From Streptomyces cylindrosporus (GTDB lineage Bacteria > Actinomycetota > Actinomycetes > Streptomycetales > Streptomycetaceae), in the NCBI RefSeq assembly GCF_022698165.1, contig NZ_JALDAY010000015.1, positions 1 through 64,000 on the forward strand: a stretch of 64,000 bases of DNA. Reading direction: 5' to 3'. This document shows, in pieces, positions 61,557 through 64,000 of the stretch. Position numbers and translations under genes: made by a program. Position 1 is the first letter of the stretch. The number at the start of each line of letters is the position of its first letter. The notes under the pieces were generated by a model, which worked only from the letters and a program-made list of their open reading frames with translations, had not been told where the DNA came from and searched no databases.

Positions 61557-62999
61557 GTGCGTTTCCTCAACGACATCCAGCCCCCGTACGACCTGACGTA
61601 CGACGACGTCTTCATGGTGCCGAGCCGCAGCGCGGTCGGGTCGCGGCAGGGTGTGGACCTCAGCTCCCCGGACGGCACGGGCACCACGATCCCGCTGGTC
61701 GTCGCCAACATGACCGCCATCGCCGGGCGCCGGATGGCCGAGACGATGGCCCGGCGCGGTGGTCTCGTCGTCATCCCGCAGGACATCCCGATCGAGGTTG
61801 TCACCGAGGTCGTCTCCTGGGTGAAGAGCCGCCACCTCGTGCTGGACACCCCGATCCGGCTGGCGCCCCACCAGACCGTCGCCGACGCGCTGTCCCTGCT
61901 GCCCAAGCGCGCGCACAACGCCGGTGTGGTCGTCGACGAGGACGGGCGGCCGCTGGGTGTCGTCACCGACCAGGACCTGACCGGCGTGGACCGCTTCACG
62001 CAGCTCGAACTCGTCATGTCCCGCGACCTGTTGCTGCTCGACGCGGACATCGACCCGCGCGAGGCCTTCAACCGGCTCGACGCGGCCAACCGGCGTTACG
62101 CCCCCGCGGTCGACGCGGAGGGCCGCCTCGCCGGCATCCTCACCCGCAAGGGCGCGCTGCGCGCCACGCTGTACACGCCGGCCGTCGACGCGAACGGCAG
62201 GCTGCGCATCGCCGCGGCCGTCGGGATCAACGGCGACGTCGCGGGCAAGGCCAAGCAGCTGCTCGACGCGGGCGTGGACACGCTCGTCATCGACACGGCG
62301 CACGGGCACCAGGAGTCGATGATCGGCGCGATCAAGGTCGTGCGGGCGCTCGACCCGCAGGTGCCGATCGTCGCCGGCAACATCGTCGCCGCGGAGGGTG
62401 TCCGGGATCTGATCGAGGCGGGCGCGGACATCATCAAGGTCGGTGTCGGGCCGGGCGCGATGTGCACGACCCGGATGATGACCGGTGTCGGGCGGCCGCA
62501 GTTCTCCGCCGTGCTGGAGTGCGCGGCCGAGGCGAGGAAGTACGGCAAGCACGTGTGGGCCGACGGTGGTGTACGGCACCCCCGGGACGTCGCGATGGCG
62601 CTGGCCGCCGGGGCGTCGAACGTGATGATCGGGTCGTGGTTCGCGGGGACGTACGAGTCGCCGGGCGATCTGCAGCAGGACGCGAACGGCCGCCTCTACA
62701 AGGAGTCGTTCGGCATGGCGTCCGCGCGGGCCGTGCGCAACCGCACCTCGGACGAGTCGGCGTACGACCGCGCCCGCAAGGCCCTGTTCGAGGAGGGCAT
62801 CTCGACCTCCCGCATGTTCCTCGACCCGGCCCGTCCGGGCGTCGAGGACCTGATCGACTCGATCATCGCGGGCGTCCGCTCCTCCTGCACGTACGCCGGC
62901 GCGGGCTCCCTGGAGGAGTTCGCGGAGAAGGCCGTCGTCGGCATCCAGAGCGCGGCGGGCTACGCCGAGGGCAAGCCACTGCACGCCAGCTGGAGTTGA
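61557..62999 (+). CDS. guaB1: GuaB1-type IMP dehydrogenase-family protein (GMP reductase)
   Basis: 480 aa. TIM-barrel IMPDH/GMPR fold with two CBS domains inserted (about 95-205; VVVDEDGRPLGVVTDQDL and PAVDAEGRLAGILTRKGAL). The catalytic Cys lies in VGPGAMCTTRMMTG, and the loop ends in ADGGVRHPRDVAMALAAGASNVMIGSWFAGT. From memory, actinobacterial GuaB1 homologues have been shown to reduce GMP to IMP, with CBS domains sensing purines. GTG at 61557 starts RFLNDIQPP; a GTG three codons upstream is possible. Confidence 0.9.
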   Translation: MRFLNDIQPPYDLTYDDVFMVPSRSAVGSRQGVDLSSPDGTGTTIPLVVANMTAIAGRRMAETMARRGGLVVIPQDIPIEVVTEVVSWVKSRHLVLDTPIRLAPHQTVADALSLLPKRAHNAGVVVDEDGRPLGVVTDQDLTGVDRFTQLELVMSRDLLLLDADIDPREAFNRLDAANRRYAPAVDAEGRLAGILTRKGALRATLYTPAVDANGRLRIAAAVGINGDVAGKAKQLLDAGVDTLVIDTAHGHQESMIGAIKVVRALDPQVPIVAGNIVAAEGVRDLIEAGADIIKVGVGPGAMCTTRMMTGVGRPQFSAVLECAAEARKYGKHVWADGGVRHPRDVAMALAAGASNVMIGSWFAGTYESPGDLQQDANGRLYKESFGMASARAVRNRTSDESAYDRARKALFEEGISTSRMFLDPARPGVEDLIDSIIAGVRSSCTYAGAGSLEEFAEKAVVGIQSAAGYAEGKPLHASWS

Positions 63000-63095
63000 G
63001 CCGAGTTCCGCGCGTACGGCTCCCGTCGACATCCGGGGGCCGTACCGCGAGGTCGACAGCGCCCGCGCAACGAAGGCCCGTGGGCCCGCGATGAA

Positions 63096-63127
63096 CGCAA
63101 GGATCTTGCGGGTGTACGCAAGGTTGC
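63096..63127. promoter_or_regulatory. Tandem inverted repeats upstream of the permease
   Basis: CGCAAG-GAT-CTTGCG (63096-63110) and GCAA-GG-TTGC (63118-63127). The shared ACGCAAGG cores are 21 bp apart, two helical turns, a spacing expected for cooperatively bound dimers such as Lrp/AsnC-type regulators of amino-acid transport. A TAGTGT (63156-63161) could be a -10. The 268-bp gap holds no gene. Confidence 0.5.
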
Positions 63128-63267
63128 TGCATTTCGTCTGCGAAGCATCCGCCCGTAGTGTCATGCGCTGTACGTGGCGTGGCAGGGACCCCGCTCGGTG
63201 GGTTCCTGTTCGCGCAGGGCGCCGCCGGTCCCCGCCCGCCTGACCGTCATGACGAAGGAGTCAGCGC

Positions 63268-64000
63268 GTGCTGGACCAAGGCGCACCCCCGCAGAGCCGC
63301 ACCTCACCGGCCCCGCCGCCCCCGGGGGCGATAGCGAGCCTCATGCGGCGCAAGCCCGTGGAACGCCTGGTCGCCGAGGGAGGCCAGGGCGAGGGCGGCA
63401 GTCTCCGCCGCTCGCTCGGGCTGTGGCAGCTCACCATGATCAGCATCGGCGCCACCCTCGGCACCGGCATCTTCGTGGTCCTCGGCGAAGCCGTCCCGAA
63501 GGCCGGTCCCGCCGTCACCCTCTCCTTCGTGATCGCCGGTCTGACCGCCCTGTTCTCCGCCCTCTCCTACGCCGAGCTGGCCGGCACCATCCCGGTCTCC
63601 GGCTCCTCGTACTCGTACGCATACGCAACCATGGGCGAGCTGATCGCCTGGATCTGCGGCTGGTGCCTGGTCCTGGAGTACGGCGTGTCCGTCGCCGCCG
63701 TCGCGGTCGGCTGGGGCGAGTACCTCAACGAACTGCTCGACGGGACCATCGGCGTCACCATCCCGGACGCGCTGTCCGCCCCGCCCGGCGACGGCGGCAT
63801 CTTCAACCTGCCCGCGCTGATCGTCGTACTCCTCGCCATGGCCTTCCTGCTCGGCGGCGCCCGCGAGTCGGCGCGCGCCAACACCGTCATGGTGTGCGTG
63901 AAGATCGCCGCGCTGGTGCTGTTCTGCGCCATCGGCATCCAGGGCTTCCGGTCCGGGAACTACGAGCACTTCATGCCGCTCGGCATGGCGGGCGTGAGCG
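63268..64000 (+). CDS. APC-family amino-acid permease (N-terminal part, runs off window)
   Basis: The first 244 codons are visible. A 45-residue cytoplasmic leader is followed by the first helix MISIGATLGTGIFVVLGEAV with the APC-type glycine-rich unwound segment, then PAVTLSFVIAGLTALFSALSYAELAGTIPVSGSSYSYAYATMGELIAWICGWCLVLEYGVSVAAVAVGWGEYL, typical of the cationic amino acid transporter branch. GTG at 63268 with GAAGGAG upstream. Substrate unknown; an amino acid is likely. Confidence 0.9.
   Translation, partial: MLDQGAPPQSRTSPAPPPPGAIASLMRRKPVERLVAEGGQGEGGSLRRSLGLWQLTMISIGATLGTGIFVVLGEAVPKAGPAVTLSFVIAGLTALFSALSYAELAGTIPVSGSSYSYAYATMGELIAWICGWCLVLEYGVSVAAVAVGWGEYLNELLDGTIGVTIPDALSAPPGDGGIFNLPALIVVLLAMAFLLGGARESARANTVMVCVKIAALVLFCAIGIQGFRSGNYEHFMPLGMAGVS

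Noticed and set aside
58860..63164. 1434-aa minus-strand open frame spanning several genes
   Set aside because: It runs across the NB-ARC gene in a different frame and antisense to guaB1 and the GT-B gene. It has no coherent domain content and is rich in Arg/Gly/Pro.
63000..63267. Riboswitch ahead of the amino-acid permease
   Set aside because: The region contains inverted repeats suited to protein binding, but no recognised aptamer pattern.

Overview
The window is a high-GC actinobacterial chromosome segment, almost certainly Streptomyces. It has strong G/C third-position bias, many GTG/TTG starts and 1-8 bp stop/start overlaps. From memory, the gene order rpsD-alaS-ruvX-mltG-aroECKB-pepQ-efp-nusB-bldD-pyrR...pyrF-sIHF-gmk-rpoZ-coaBC-metK-priA-fmt-rsmB-rpe-guaB1 is that of the Streptomyces coelicolor SCO1505-SCO1461 region. 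BldD carries the genus-typical cyclic-di-GMP signature. No tRNA, rRNA, CRISPR array or insertion sequence was seen.

Layout. 1-3437 (-): a translationally coupled operon of ABC ATPase, ABC-2 permease, histidine kinase and LuxR-type response regulator (cut by the left edge), divergent from a VKOR-family redox protein (3583). 4302-12891: rarA, rpsD, a STAND ATPase regulator on the opposite strand, two small membrane-associated proteins, alaS and ruvX. 13015-18509: mltG and the shikimate genes aroE, aroC, aroK, aroB. 18675-21929: a proline-rich P-loop protein, an M24 peptidase, efp and nusB, closed by two back-to-back hairpins facing bldD. 22817-32859: the pyrimidine operon pyrR-pyrB-pyrC-orf-carA-carB-pyrD-pyrF behind a PyrR-type RNA element. 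33234-37282: sIHF, gmk, rpoZ, coaBC, metK.

37429-43136 is an accessory insertion between metK and priA: a LAL-type ATPase/LuxR regulator, a 616-aa protein of unknown function and a 308-aa protein with a muramidase-like helical segment. This is the strongest candidate for an undescribed module. 43177-52762 returns to core genes: priA, an HTH protein, fmt, rsmB, an MMPL transporter, rpe and a SorC-type sugar regulator. 

52803-61366 is a second accessory stretch. It holds a predicted RNase lipoprotein with a barstar inhibitor, a 148-aa protein, a 26-codon Trp-rich small ORF, an AfsR-like SARP/NB-ARC/TPR regulator, a GT-B-like transferase, a 126-aa unknown and an NB-ARC/TPR protein. The 148-aa protein and the NB-ARC/TPR protein share a short Asn/Gly/Gln motif, hinting at a linked signalling or conflict-type system. 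The window ends with a GuaB1-type GMP reductase homologue and the start of an APC-family amino-acid permease behind tandem inverted repeats.

Four STAND ATPases with TPR-like tails in 64 kb is a notable density of large signal-integrating regulators. All assignments come from reading the sequence; no database search was run.
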